A stretch of DNA of 50,931 nucleotides from Rhodoluna sp. (lineage in GTDB: Bacteria; Actinomycetota; Actinomycetes; Actinomycetales; Microbacteriaceae): assembly GCF_024641065.1 (NCBI RefSeq), contig NZ_JAHEDV010000007.1:1-50931 (forward strand), read 5' to 3'. The notes under the pieces are model-generated. The model saw only the letters and a list, made by a program, of their open reading frames with translations. It was not told where the DNA came from and ran no database searches. Position numbers and translations under genes: made by a program. This document shows positions 38,444-45,497 of this stretch, one piece after another (position 1 is the first letter of the stretch; the number at the start of each line of letters is the position of its first letter).

Positions 38444-40251
38444 ACCAACAATTGCTGCTTGGCTAGTTTTTTATAGAGCGGAGTGCTTGCAACCAACTCG
38501 CTGTGAGTTCCAACTCCAACAACTTGGCCATTCTCCAAAACAATAATTTGATCGCTGTCTACAACTGTCGAAAGTCGGTGGGCAATGACCAGCAAAGTTC
38601 TGTTTTTTGCAACCGAGTCGATGGCCTCGCGCATTTTTTGTTCGTTCAATCCGTCAAGAGCCGAAGTCGATTCGTCTAGCAGCAGAATTGGTGGGGCAGC
38701 CAACAGCGCTCGTGCAATCGCTAATCGCTGACGCTCGCCGCCAGAAAGCATGATTCCATTTTCGCCAACCTCTGCATCAAGACCACGGCTATCGCGTTCC
38801 AAAACCTCGGTCAAGTTCACCTCGGCCAAAACGGCGGTTAGCTGTTCATCCGTGGCATCTGGCGAACCAATGGTTAGGTTGGCGCGAATTGAGCCGGCAA
38901 GCACCGGTGCATCTTGTTCAACATAGCCAATTTGCGATCTGAGCGCCTCGCGGCTGATGTCGGTAACCTTCTGCCCATCGAGCAAAATCTGCCCACCGCT
39001 AGGTTCATAGAATCTCTCGATGAGCGAGAAAACGGTCGACTTGCCCGAACCAGATGGCCCAACCAACGCAACCCGTGAACCACGTTTGATTTCGAAGCTT
39101 ACGTTTTGCAAGACCTCGCGACTTTCAGGCAGAGGGTTCTCGGCAGTGGCCGGCGGCGCCGCATAACCGAACGAAACGTTGGCAAATTCAATAGCCGTGT
39201 CATTTACAGCTTTTGCAGATGCGGTCTTGGTTTGCTCTGATTCCTCGAGTGGTAGATCCAAAATCTCTTGGATGCGAGCAAGTGCGCCTAAGCCAGATTG
39301 AACCGAGCTATAGGCACCGAATGCTTGACCCAATGGGCGAATCATCTGGAACATCAAGAGAATGAACATGACCAAGCTGGCTACCGAAGTTGTGCCGGTT
39401 GCGACTCGGTAGCCGCCAACACCGAGCACAACAATGAAGGCACCGTTCATGGCAAGGCCTGCGATTGGCGTAATCATCGAATTGATTTTGGCAATCTTTA
39501 CGCCCTGCTTATACGCCTCGGCGGCATCGGTGACAATGAGGTCGCTCTCTCGCTTTTCAGCGCGGGCCGCACGAATTGTTCGCACGGCTGAGAGTGCGCG
39601 TTCGACCGCGGCTGCCATGTCACCCACTCTTTGCTGGGCCTTTGTGGTGGCAGAGCGCACCTGGCGCGCTGTGATCACGATCGAGATGATTGCAAAGACA
39701 ACCATCAAAAGCGTTAGCCCGAGCAACACCGGGTCGATGATCGCCATGGCAATCAGCGAGCCTACAAAAATCAGCACGCCACCAACTGCATCAACTAGAC
39801 CCTGGGTTAGAACTGCACGAAGCAATGTTGTGTCTGAACCAACCCGCGATACCAAATCGCCGGTGCGACGAAGGTCATATTCGTGAATGGGCAATCTAAG
39901 CAAACGCTTGGCAAGTTTCTGCCGGGCCGATAGCACAACGCCTTCGCCGGCTTTTGAAAGTACGTAATACATCAAACCGCCGGTGATGGCGCTGCCCAGA
40001 ATCACTGCCACCAATAGGGCAACCAAGCCGCCCATTGGTTTTGATTCCTGAACCGCAGTAATTACCTGGCCAACGACAAGTGGTTGAGCGAGGCTAATTG
40101 CTGCTCCAAATACCGACAGTGCCATTGCAGTCCACAGAGCAGGTTTGTGCTCGAGCAGGTAAGGAACCAGTTGCTTGAATTTTGCCTTCGGAGTGTTGTC
40201 GTTTGGGTTTTGACCACCGCGCGCTCCGCGGCCACCGAATCTCATGCTCAT
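38440..40251 (-). CDS. ABC exporter, fused permease and ATPase
   Basis: The 603-residue half-transporter has an N-terminal six-helix membrane domain (about residues 38-320) and a C-terminal ATPase. Walker A is GPSGSGKST, the signature [16 protein letters not shown], Walker [13 protein letters not shown] and the switch histidine is in VIAHRLS. It resembles MsbA/LmrA-type homodimeric lipid or multidrug exporters. The N-terminus is arginine/glycine rich. The start ATG 40251 is 7 nt after the methyltransferase gene upstream, so the two may be co-transcribed. The substrate cannot be told from sequence. Confidence 0.88.
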   Translation of the reverse strand: MSMRFGGRGARGGQNPNDNTPKAKFKQLVPYLLEHKPALWTAMALSVFGAAISLAQPLVVGQVITAVQESKPMGGLVALLVAVILGSAITGGLMYYVLSKAGEGVVLSARQKLAKRLLRLPIHEYDLRRTGDLVSRVGSDTTLLRAVLTQGLVDAVGGVLIFVGSLIAMAIIDPVLLGLTLLMVVFAIISIVITARQVRSATTKAQQRVGDMAAAVERALSAVRTIRAARAEKRESDLIVTDAAEAYKQGVKIAKINSMITPIAGLAMNGAFIVVLGVGGYRVATGTTSVASLVMFILLMFQMIRPLGQAFGAYSSVQSGLGALARIQEILDLPLEESEQTKTASAKAVNDTAIEFANVSFGYAAPPATAENPLPESREVLQNVSFEIKRGSRVALVGPSGSGKSTVFSLIERFYEPSGGQILLDGQKVTDISREALRSQIGYVEQDAPVLAGSIRANLTIGSPDATDEQLTAVLAEVNLTEVLERDSRGLDAEVGENGIMLSGGERQRLAIARALLAAPPILLLDESTSALDGLNEQKMREAIDSVAKNRTLLVIAHRLSTVVDSDQIIVLENGQVVGVGTHSELVASTPLYKKLAKQQLLV

Positions 40252-40258
40252 GCCTAAT

Positions 40259-41122
40259 TCAACCTTGATTCTCTAATTGTGGATTCCCCAAAATGGCCTC
40301 GTTAAGCAGATAGTTAATCTCTGGTAGCGAAAGCGCCGGGGTGTAAGCCGTGTTTTGGTAAAACTTGGCGAAGTTTGCGTTTTGCAACGCCGAAAGCGCC
40401 TGCGGATGGTTGAGCTTCAAAAACATCCGAGTTGAATTGGGTTTTCTCTCAAATTCAGTGTGCACGCGACCGCAGCCAAAGCCAAAAATTGTGAGCGCTA
40501 CGTCAGCCTCAGCCGGCGAAACCTTCGAAACGATGCCTTTGTCCTCAACTTTGACCAATGGGCGCAAGTCGCTTCGACGTTGCCAAATTTGAAAACAGGT
40601 TGCCAAGCTCGTGCGCTGCGATAGCTTTGCACCTTGTTCATCTTCGTAGTCAATTTGAATGTCATGATCGGCAACCAGGTGAAATCTTCGGTCAAGGCGA
40701 TTAATCACTGACCACTTGCGCCAAGATCTCGGAACTATGAAACAGATGAACTCTGAATGGTCAGCTGCTTTGTTGAAGAACGGAATCGATAGCGAGTTAT
40801 TTCTGCCAAAAGGCGGGTTTGAAATCGTTACGGCGTCTTGCACCTCAACAACAGCGTCTAAGAAATCAAACTTCACCACGGATGGATGCTTGGGCTCAAT
40901 GTCGAACGAAATCACACTCTTGGCGCCAGCTTTTTCAGCGGCTTTGATGAATGCCCCGGTGCCTCCGGCGGGCTCGAGGACGCTTCTGTTGCGAAGGTCT
41001 GCCACCACAGCTTGCACTTCAACCATGAGCGCAGTCGCAAGGTTGAATGGTGTGTAGTACTGCTCTTTGCCGGTCACTCGGGTATTGCCGAGTTTGACTT
41101 TGGATGGCGGGTTTGCAGGCAC
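40259..41122 (-). CDS. Putative adenine-specific DNA methyltransferase (orphan)
   Basis: The 287-residue protein has the order motif X - I - IV of amino-methyltransferases. KEQYYTPFNLATALM (about residues 19-33) resembles the YTP motif of type I/IIG modification subunits, VLEPAGGTGAF (48-58) binds AdoMet, and ISNPPF has the catalytic NPPF at 102-105, which indicates methylation of an exocyclic amino group. There is no recognisable target-recognition domain and no endonuclease next door. N6-adenine in DNA is the best guess; an RNA or protein substrate is possible. The start is GTG 41122 with TAGCCT (41135-41130) 7 nt upstream. It lies 7 nt from the ABC exporter gene. Confidence 0.72.
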   Translation of the reverse strand: MPANPPSKVKLGNTRVTGKEQYYTPFNLATALMVEVQAVVADLRNRSVLEPAGGTGAFIKAAEKAGAKSVISFDIEPKHPSVVKFDFLDAVVEVQDAVTISNPPFGRNNSLSIPFFNKAADHSEFICFIVPRSWRKWSVINRLDRRFHLVADHDIQIDYEDEQGAKLSQRTSLATCFQIWQRRSDLRPLVKVEDKGIVSKVSPAEADVALTIFGFGCGRVHTEFERKPNSTRMFLKLNHPQALSALQNANFAKFYQNTAYTPALSLPEINYLLNEAILGNPQLENQG

Positions 41123-41193
41123 GTTTTATAGGCTATCAGTGCTAGTCTGAAGGGCTGCCCCGAAGCGAAATTGAAGACGAGTTAGGAACTGCC

Positions 41194-42123
41194 TTGTCAG
41201 AAGAAATCATGATCAAAGCCACTGATCTCACCAAGTCATACGGTGATTTCATTGCTGTTGACGGAATCAACTTCGAGATTAGACGTGGCGAATCTTTTGG
41301 ACTACTCGGGCCAAACGGTGCTGGTAAGTCGACCACCATGAAAATGATTGCATCGGTGTCACAACGCACCTCGGGTGGTCTAGAAATTCTGGGACTTGAC
41401 CCAAATAAGCGTGGGCCAGAAATTCGTGCGCACCTGGGTGTTGTTCCGCAGCAAGACAACCTCGACCGCGAACTGACCGTCTCAGAGAACCTCTATGTCT
41501 ATGGTCGCTACTTTGGCCTGAGTCGCAAATTTTTGAAAACTAAGGTTCAAGACCTTCTTGAGTTCGCTCAACTTGCCGATAAAGCCAAGTCAAAATCTGA
41601 AGAACTCTCGGGTGGAATGAAGCGCCGACTAACCATCGCGCGCGCACTCGTGAACGAACCAGAAATCTTCATGCTAGATGAGCCAACCACCGGTCTAGAC
41701 CCGCAGGCCCGGCACATTCTTTGGGATCGCCTGTTCCGTTTGAAAGAACAGGGCGTGACCCTGGTAATCACGACTCACTACATGGATGAAGCCGAACAGC
41801 TGTGTGATCGACTAATCGTCATGGACAAAGGCAAAATCATGGCCGAGGGTTCACCTGCTGAACTCATCCGGTCATATTCGAGCCGCGAGGTGCTCGAGGT
41901 TCGCTTTGGTTCAAGCAAGAATGCCGAAGTAGCCGAGCAGATTCGCGGCTTGGGCGATCGCATCGAGGTGTTGCCAGACCGAATCTTGGTTTATGCAGAA
42001 GATGGCGAAGCTGAATTGGCCAAGATTCACAAACTCGGGCTTGAACCGCTGACTTCTTTGGTTCGACGTAGCTCACTCGAAGATGTCTTCTTGCGACTAA
42101 CCGGTAGAACGCTGGTTGAGTAA
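41194..42123 (+). CDS. ABC-2 type transporter ATPase
   Basis: The 309-residue ATPase has Walker A GPNGAGKST at 39-47, signature LSGGMKRRLTIARAL, and Walker B IFMLDEPTTGLDP, with the C-terminal DrrA-type extension. It should power the two permeases encoded next. Start TTG 41194 is chosen because TTAGGA lies 7-8 nt before it; ATG 41209 is the in-frame alternative. TAGTCT (41143-41148) may be the promoter -10. It is divergent from the methyltransferase gene. Confidence 0.9.
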   Translation: MSEEIMIKATDLTKSYGDFIAVDGINFEIRRGESFGLLGPNGAGKSTTMKMIASVSQRTSGGLEILGLDPNKRGPEIRAHLGVVPQQDNLDRELTVSENLYVYGRYFGLSRKFLKTKVQDLLEFAQLADKAKSKSEELSGGMKRRLTIARALVNEPEIFMLDEPTTGLDPQARHILWDRLFRLKEQGVTLVITTHYMDEAEQLCDRLIVMDKGKIMAEGSPAELIRSYSSREVLEVRFGSSKNAEVAEQIRGLGDRIEVLPDRILVYAEDGEAELAKIHKLGLEPLTSLVRRSSLEDVFLRLTGRTLVE

Positions 42124-42124
42124 C

Positions 42125-42979
42125 GTGAGCGTTGAAAAGGCAGTACACGCCAGCGCTTGGCAGGGCTCTAGGGTCCTTGTAAATTCTGATAAAAATCGCC
42201 GGTTTGCCTGGTGGTATTTAGCGGAATACCGCGTGCGTCACATGCGCAAGTGGGCTACGGCGATTCTAATCTTTGGCATCGGCAACCCAATTTTGTATTT
42301 ATTTTCGATTGGCCTAGGAATCGGCGCACTGGTTGATGCCAATTCCGGCGGTGCCGGAGTCGACGGGGTTCCTTACCTAACTTTTCTAGCTCCAGCCCTG
42401 CTTGCGTCTGCTGCTATCCAAGGTGCCCAGGATGAAACCGTGTTTCCGGTAATGCAGGGTTTTATTTGGGATAAAGGTTTCTTTGCAGTCAATTCAACTC
42501 CGGTGAGCTCGCGAGATATTGTTCACGGAGTTTTGACCGCCGCGTTGATTAGAACCTTGATCACTACTGCAATCTATGAACTTGTGCTGCTCGGTTTCGG
42601 CGGCATCACGCTTGCCAATATGTTGCCAATGTACGTGACGGCAATCCTGGCTGCAATGGCCTACAGCTGCGTGATGGTCGGAATGGCGGGATATGCCAGC
42701 GAAAACGGTTCTTTTATGGAGGTCGTGCAGCGTCTGATCATCTTTCCAATGTTCATGTTCTCGGGCACCTTTTATCCAATCGAAACCACTCCGATCTATC
42801 TCCAGTGGTTTGGCTGGATCTCTCCGCTTTGGCACGCAACAGATCTCTCACGTGCCATCAGCTATGGGCACAGCATTGAGCCGTGGGTCCTGGTCGTTCA
42901 CATCGCCTACTTGGCGCTTTGGGCTGTAGTGGGCCTGGCTATCGCCTATCCAAAATTCGCCAAGAGGTTGTCAGCATGA
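42125..42979 (+). CDS. ABC-2 type permease, first of pair
   Basis: The 284-residue protein has about six hydrophobic helices after a 35-residue cytoplasmic N-terminus. It carries the ABC-2 signature FPMFMFSGTFYPIETTPIYLQWF and a preceding LTFLAPALLASAAIQGAQ stretch seen in daunorubicin/nodulation-type exporters. GTG 42125 lies one base after the ATPase stop; TTG 42116, overlapping the ATPase gene, is equally in frame. It overlaps the next permease by 4 nt. Confidence 0.85.
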   Translation: MSVEKAVHASAWQGSRVLVNSDKNRRFAWWYLAEYRVRHMRKWATAILIFGIGNPILYLFSIGLGIGALVDANSGGAGVDGVPYLTFLAPALLASAAIQGAQDETVFPVMQGFIWDKGFFAVNSTPVSSRDIVHGVLTAALIRTLITTAIYELVLLGFGGITLANMLPMYVTAILAAMAYSCVMVGMAGYASENGSFMEVVQRLIIFPMFMFSGTFYPIETTPIYLQWFGWISPLWHATDLSRAISYGHSIEPWVLVVHIAYLALWAVVGLAIAYPKFAKRLSA

Positions 42980-43821
42980 GTTTCGTAAATAGCGCCGTGA
43001 CGGCCGCGGTTGCCAACGCAGAACGACGACAGAAGAATGCGCTTGCCGGTGTTTACTCTGGGCGAAGCAGAGTGGTGCTTCAGCGTGGATTCTTTGCTCT
43101 TCGAACCAGCAATCTGGTGGCTGTGGCAACCGGCTTCTTAGAGCCACTGTTCTTCTTGCTTGCATTTGGGTTCGGTTTAGGCGCACTGGTTGGCGGAATT
43201 ACCGATGGGTCAGGCAAAGAAGTAACTTTTGCGGCTTATATCGCACCAGCGCTTTTAGCGACCTCGGCGATGAATGGCGCAATTTTTGACAGCACCTGGA
43301 ATGTCTATTTCAAAATGCACTTCGCCAAGCTTTACGAGAGCATGCTTGCAACCTCGCTTGGGCCATTGGATGTAGCCCTTGGTGAAATTGCTTGGGCGCT
43401 GGTTCGTGGTGCCATGTATGCGATCAGCTTCATGTTCATCATGTGGCCACTTGGCTTGATCCCAAGTTGGTGGGGCTTACTGGCCATCCCAGGTGCTGTT
43501 TTGATCGCCTTTGGTTTTTCATCGGTGGGTATGGCTGTGACCTCATATTTGAAGTCCTTCCACCAGATGAACTACGTGAACTTCTTCATGTTGCCGATGT
43601 TCTTGTTTTCGGGCACTTTTTACCCACTGAGCGTCTACCCAGAGTGGTTGCAGGCCCTTATTCAGGCGATGCCACTTTGGCATGCAATTCAACTCGAACG
43701 TGCATTCACGCTCGGCACCATTGGTCCTGAACTGTTCGGGCACATTCTTTACTTTGCTGTCATGATCGTGGTTGGTTTGGTCTTCACAACCAAGCGACTC
43801 ACAGCCCTCTTTATGCGCTAA
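42976..43821 (+). CDS. ABC-2 type permease, second of pair
   Basis: This 281-residue permease is a diverged copy of the preceding one, sharing APALLATSAMNGA and LPMFLFSGTFYPLSVYPEWLQ. The two permeases probably form a heterodimer with the upstream ATPase. The open frame extends upstream, but ATG 42976 is chosen because it overlaps the previous stop (ATGA) and has AAGAGGT at 42961-42967. The substrate is unknown. Confidence 0.87.
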   Translation: MSFVNSAVTAAVANAERRQKNALAGVYSGRSRVVLQRGFFALRTSNLVAVATGFLEPLFFLLAFGFGLGALVGGITDGSGKEVTFAAYIAPALLATSAMNGAIFDSTWNVYFKMHFAKLYESMLATSLGPLDVALGEIAWALVRGAMYAISFMFIMWPLGLIPSWWGLLAIPGAVLIAFGFSSVGMAVTSYLKSFHQMNYVNFFMLPMFLFSGTFYPLSVYPEWLQALIQAMPLWHAIQLERAFTLGTIGPELFGHILYFAVMIVVGLVFTTKRLTALFMR

Positions 43822-43842
43822 GGGCGAAAAGAAGTTGCCATT

Positions 43843-43868
43843 AATTTGTTGTGAATAAGCAACAAATT
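43843..43868. promoter_or_regulatory. Palindromic operator 1 with embedded promoter
   Basis: AATTTGTTG (43843-43851) and CAACAAATT (43860-43868) are perfect 9-bp arms. The core 43847-43864 matches operator 2 (44572-44589) at 16 of 18 positions, consensus TGTTGYGWATAAGCAACA. TTGTGA (43849-43854) with TAACCT (43872-43877), spaced 17 nt, would place a promoter -35 inside the palindrome, so binding would repress rightward transcription. Confidence 0.7.
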
Positions 43869-43882
43869 ACTTAACCTTTCTA

Positions 43883-44005
43883 ATGGCGCTGAATACTTCC
43901 CCATTCCCCAATGGGTTTCAGCGCTTTAAGGACGCCCGTCGATCGCCCCCCGGTTTTCGGCGGGCGTTCAATTTCGAAATCATTACTTTTCCAGCAAATC
44001 GCTGA
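43883..44005 (+). CDS. Possible 40-residue leaderless ORF
   Basis: ATG 43883 opens a 40-codon frame rich in arginine, proline and phenylalanine, ending ITFPANR. It has no Shine-Dalgarno site, but a possible -10 (TAACCT) ends 5 nt before it, which fits leaderless initiation. The same bases form two long hairpins, so the transcript may instead be noncoding. No homologue is recognised, and coding status is uncertain. Confidence 0.25.
   Translation: MALNTSPFPNGFQRFKDARRSPPGFRRAFNFEIITFPANR
43886..43969 (+). ncRNA. Double-hairpin structured RNA region
   Basis: Hairpin 1 has outer arms GCGCTGAA (43886-43893) and TTCAGCGC (43917-43924) and inner arms CCCATT (43900-43905) and AATGGG (43910-43915) with a CCCC loop. 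Hairpin 2 has ACGCCCG (43932-43938) and CGGGCGT (43961-43967), extended by further pairs on both sides. They could be terminators of the ABC operon or a small RNA or leader of the downstream regulator. TTT after hairpin 1 is a weak U-run. Confidence 0.5.
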
Positions 44006-44008
44006 TGG

Positions 44009-44017
44009 TTATCCACA
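44009..44017 (+). other. DnaA box
   Basis: TTATCCACA is a perfect DnaA box, located about 50 nt before the XRE regulator gene. It could link the module to replication or be a chance match. Confidence 0.4.
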
Positions 44018-44068
44018 AGCGGGTAGATTTGAACTTGTAGCGATACCCCTCATAGCTTGGATGAATCA

Positions 44069-44338
44069 ATGGAAATTTTTGGCCCTGAAGAATCTAGTTC
44101 TTGGCTTCGCGAGCAAATGCTGGCCCGAGAAATTGAAACCTTTGATGAGCTTCAGGATAAAACCGGTATCCATAAGGGAAATCTCTCACGGTACTTCCGC
44201 CAGCAGCAGAGCCCTTCGGTGCGAGTAATCCCGGCTTTATGTGACGCCCTTGGATGTTCTCCGCACTCACTTTTGATTGGCTTGGGTGTAATCGCACCTT
44301 CTGATGAAGATGTCCTAGCTTTTCAGCTTGACGATTAG
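44069..44338 (+). CDS. XRE-family helix-turn-helix regulator
   Basis: The 89-residue protein is essentially one lambda-repressor-like HTH domain. FDELQDKTGIHKGNLSRYFRQ (about residues 24-44) is the helix-turn-helix, and SPSVRVIPALCDALGCSPHSL is the typical fourth/fifth helix region. ATG 44069 is preferred over in-frame TTG 44057. TAGCTT (44053-44058) with TTGAAC (44029-44034) gives a promoter whose start is only a few bases before the ATG. The last 24 nt overlap the convergent 79-residue gene. The two similar palindromes flanking the gene are its likely operators. Confidence 0.82.
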   Translation: MEIFGPEESSSWLREQMLAREIETFDELQDKTGIHKGNLSRYFRQQQSPSVRVIPALCDALGCSPHSLLIGLGVIAPSDEDVLAFQLDD

Positions 44339-44554
44339 CAGTTCGCCCTCAACTTCAAAGCTCCTGGATAGGTCATCTCGTGACCAAATGTCCATGGCCT
44401 CAATAGCAACCTCGTGATCAACGCCTAAGTCGGTCAGGGTGCGCCGCAAGTTTGTTTTCGTTTCGCGCATTGAAACGTGAATGCGCAAAAGATCTTGCGA
44501 AACGTTTTCAATCCATATTTCAATTGGTTCTTGGTGAACGGCAAGTTCAATCAT
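44315..44554 (-). CDS. Unknown 79-residue protein convergent to the XRE regulator
   Basis: I do not recognise this protein. It is predicted alpha/beta: strands in EIWIENVSQDLLRIHVSM, a helix around TNLRRTLTDLG and a strand ELLIVKLK at the end; it is acidic overall and has no membrane helix. The frame continues upstream to 44614, but ATG 44554 has AAGGGGG 4-5 nt upstream and is preferred. Its promoter (TAATAT at 44594-44589) abuts operator 2, so it should be repressed by whatever binds there. The 24-nt tail overlap with the regulator gene suggests antagonistic expression. An antirepressor or toxin-type role is speculative. Confidence 0.7.
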   Translation of the reverse strand: MIELAVHQEPIEIWIENVSQDLLRIHVSMRETKTNLRRTLTDLGVDHEVAIEAMDIWSRDDLSRSFEVEGELLIVKLKS

Positions 44555-44571
44555 TCGGCCCCCTTCCGTTT

Positions 44572-44589
44572 TGTTGCGTATAAGCAACA
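44572..44589. promoter_or_regulatory. Palindromic operator 2
   Basis: TGTTGC (44572-44577) and GCAACA (44584-44589) flank GTATAA. The 18-bp site matches the core of operator 1 at 16 of 18 positions and in the same orientation. It lies between the predicted -10 and the ribosome-binding site of the 79-residue gene, over the expected transcription start. Confidence 0.72.
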
Positions 44590-44622
44590 TATTATGACGG
44601 TTTACCCATTCCACAAATGAAA

Positions 44623-44654
44623 AAAGGGGCCCGCGCTATCGCGCGAGCCCCTTT
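44623..44654 (-). terminator. Terminator of the four-TM protein gene
   Basis: AAAGGGGC pairs with GCCCCTTT, and an inner CGCGC/GCGCG stem with a TATC loop extends it to 13 bp with one mismatch. On the minus strand it ends in a T-run, fitting termination of the gene at 44667-45038 and, through it, of the rib operon. Confidence 0.85.
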
Positions 44655-44666
44655 CGAGTCATCTAA

Positions 44667-45038
44667 TTACTCGACTGTTACTCCAGTGATTACTGCAATC
44701 GAAAGATTAACCACGGTCAAAAGCAAGATAGTTGGAACAGCCCACTTAGGTGCGGTTTCCTTCTTCGAGAAGGTGTAGGCGATGAAGAAGATACCGATAA
44801 TTCCGAGACCCTTGATTGAGATCACGAGATTGTTCACGGTCTCATCAGCTGCATAGACCAGACCAGTAAGAACCACGCCGGTGAGCAGCGACAACCAGGC
44901 GCCGTGAATCACGGCCGAGGTAACTGGTGCTCCAGTTTTGAAGTTCTTGGTTTGGCTTAGTGTGCCAGACATAATCGAGGCAAAGCCAAGCAGGTGCAAC
45001 ACCAAGGTGATGCGAATAATGATTTCTAGAATTTCCAT
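44667..45038 (-). CDS. Four-helix integral membrane protein
   Basis: The 123-residue protein consists of four hydrophobic helices (about residues 5-24, 42-62, 73-90 and 100-120) with short loops, including SGTLSQTKNFKTGAPVTSAVIHGAW between helices 1 and 2. The family is not one I can name; function is unknown. TAGACT (45051-45046) lies 7 nt before ATG 45038 inside the ribH 3' end, so it may have its own leaderless transcript besides read-through from ribH, which ends 3 nt upstream. A riboflavin-related role is suggested only by position. Confidence 0.72.
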   Translation of the reverse strand: MEILEIIIRITLVLHLLGFASIMSGTLSQTKNFKTGAPVTSAVIHGAWLSLLTGVVLTGLVYAADETVNNLVISIKGLGIIGIFFIAYTFSKKETAPKWAVPTILLLTVVNLSIAVITGVTVE

Positions 45039-45041
45039 ATT

Positions 45042-45497
45042 TTAGAGTCTAGCCATCAAGACCGCTGCTTCTACAGCCTCGGCACCCTTGTCTTCTTTTG
45101 AGCCTTCAAGGCCTGCACGGTCAAGTGCCTGCTGCTCGTTATCCACGGTCAAGAGCCCAAAGCCAACCGGAACGCCACTGTCAAGTTGCACTCGGTTCAG
45201 TCCATCGGTCGCAGCGCTGCAGACGTAATCAAAGTGTGGGGTTTCTCCCTGAATAACGACACCCAGTGCGATGACAGCATCCGCACCGGCATCGATTGCC
45301 TTTTGTGCTCCCAGCGGAAGCTCAAATGCGCCGGGGACTCGCCAAATCTCGTAGGTGTCGTTGCCGGCGGCTTTCAGCGCGCGTTCGGCACCGGCAAGCA
45401 AACCACCGGTAATTTGGTCATGCCAACTGGTTACAACAATCGCAATCTGAAGACCTGATGCGTCGATTGCTAGTTTTGGGGCTCCCGCTCCACTCAT
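45042..45497 (-). CDS. ribH: 6,7-dimethyl-8-ribityllumazine synthase
   Basis: RibH condenses the pyrimidine intermediate with dihydroxybutanone phosphate to lumazine. The 151-residue protein shows VTSWHDQITGGLLAGAERAL, the phosphate loop VPGAFELPLGAQKA, and ALGVVIQGETPHFDYVC with the catalytic His. Its start overlaps ribBA by 4 nt, making it the last enzyme gene of the FMN-controlled operon. Confidence 0.96.
   Translation of the reverse strand: MSGAGAPKLAIDASGLQIAIVVTSWHDQITGGLLAGAERALKAAGNDTYEIWRVPGAFELPLGAQKAIDAGADAVIALGVVIQGETPHFDYVCSAATDGLNRVQLDSGVPVGFGLLTVDNEQQALDRAGLEGSKEDKGAEAVEAAVLMARL

Noticed and set aside
42883-42975. Upstream extension of the second ABC permease
   Set aside because: ATG 42976 has a ribosome-binding site and overlaps the preceding stop by ATGA; the extension lies in the previous gene.
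43847-44589. Interpretation of the twin 18-mers as insertion-site duplications of an IS element
   Set aside because: No transposase or integrase lies between them, and each copy is palindromic at a promoter, which fits operators better; kept only as an alternative.
44555-44614. Longer start for the 79-residue gene
   Set aside because: The extension covers operator 2 and the predicted start point, whereas ATG 44554 has a strong ribosome-binding site.
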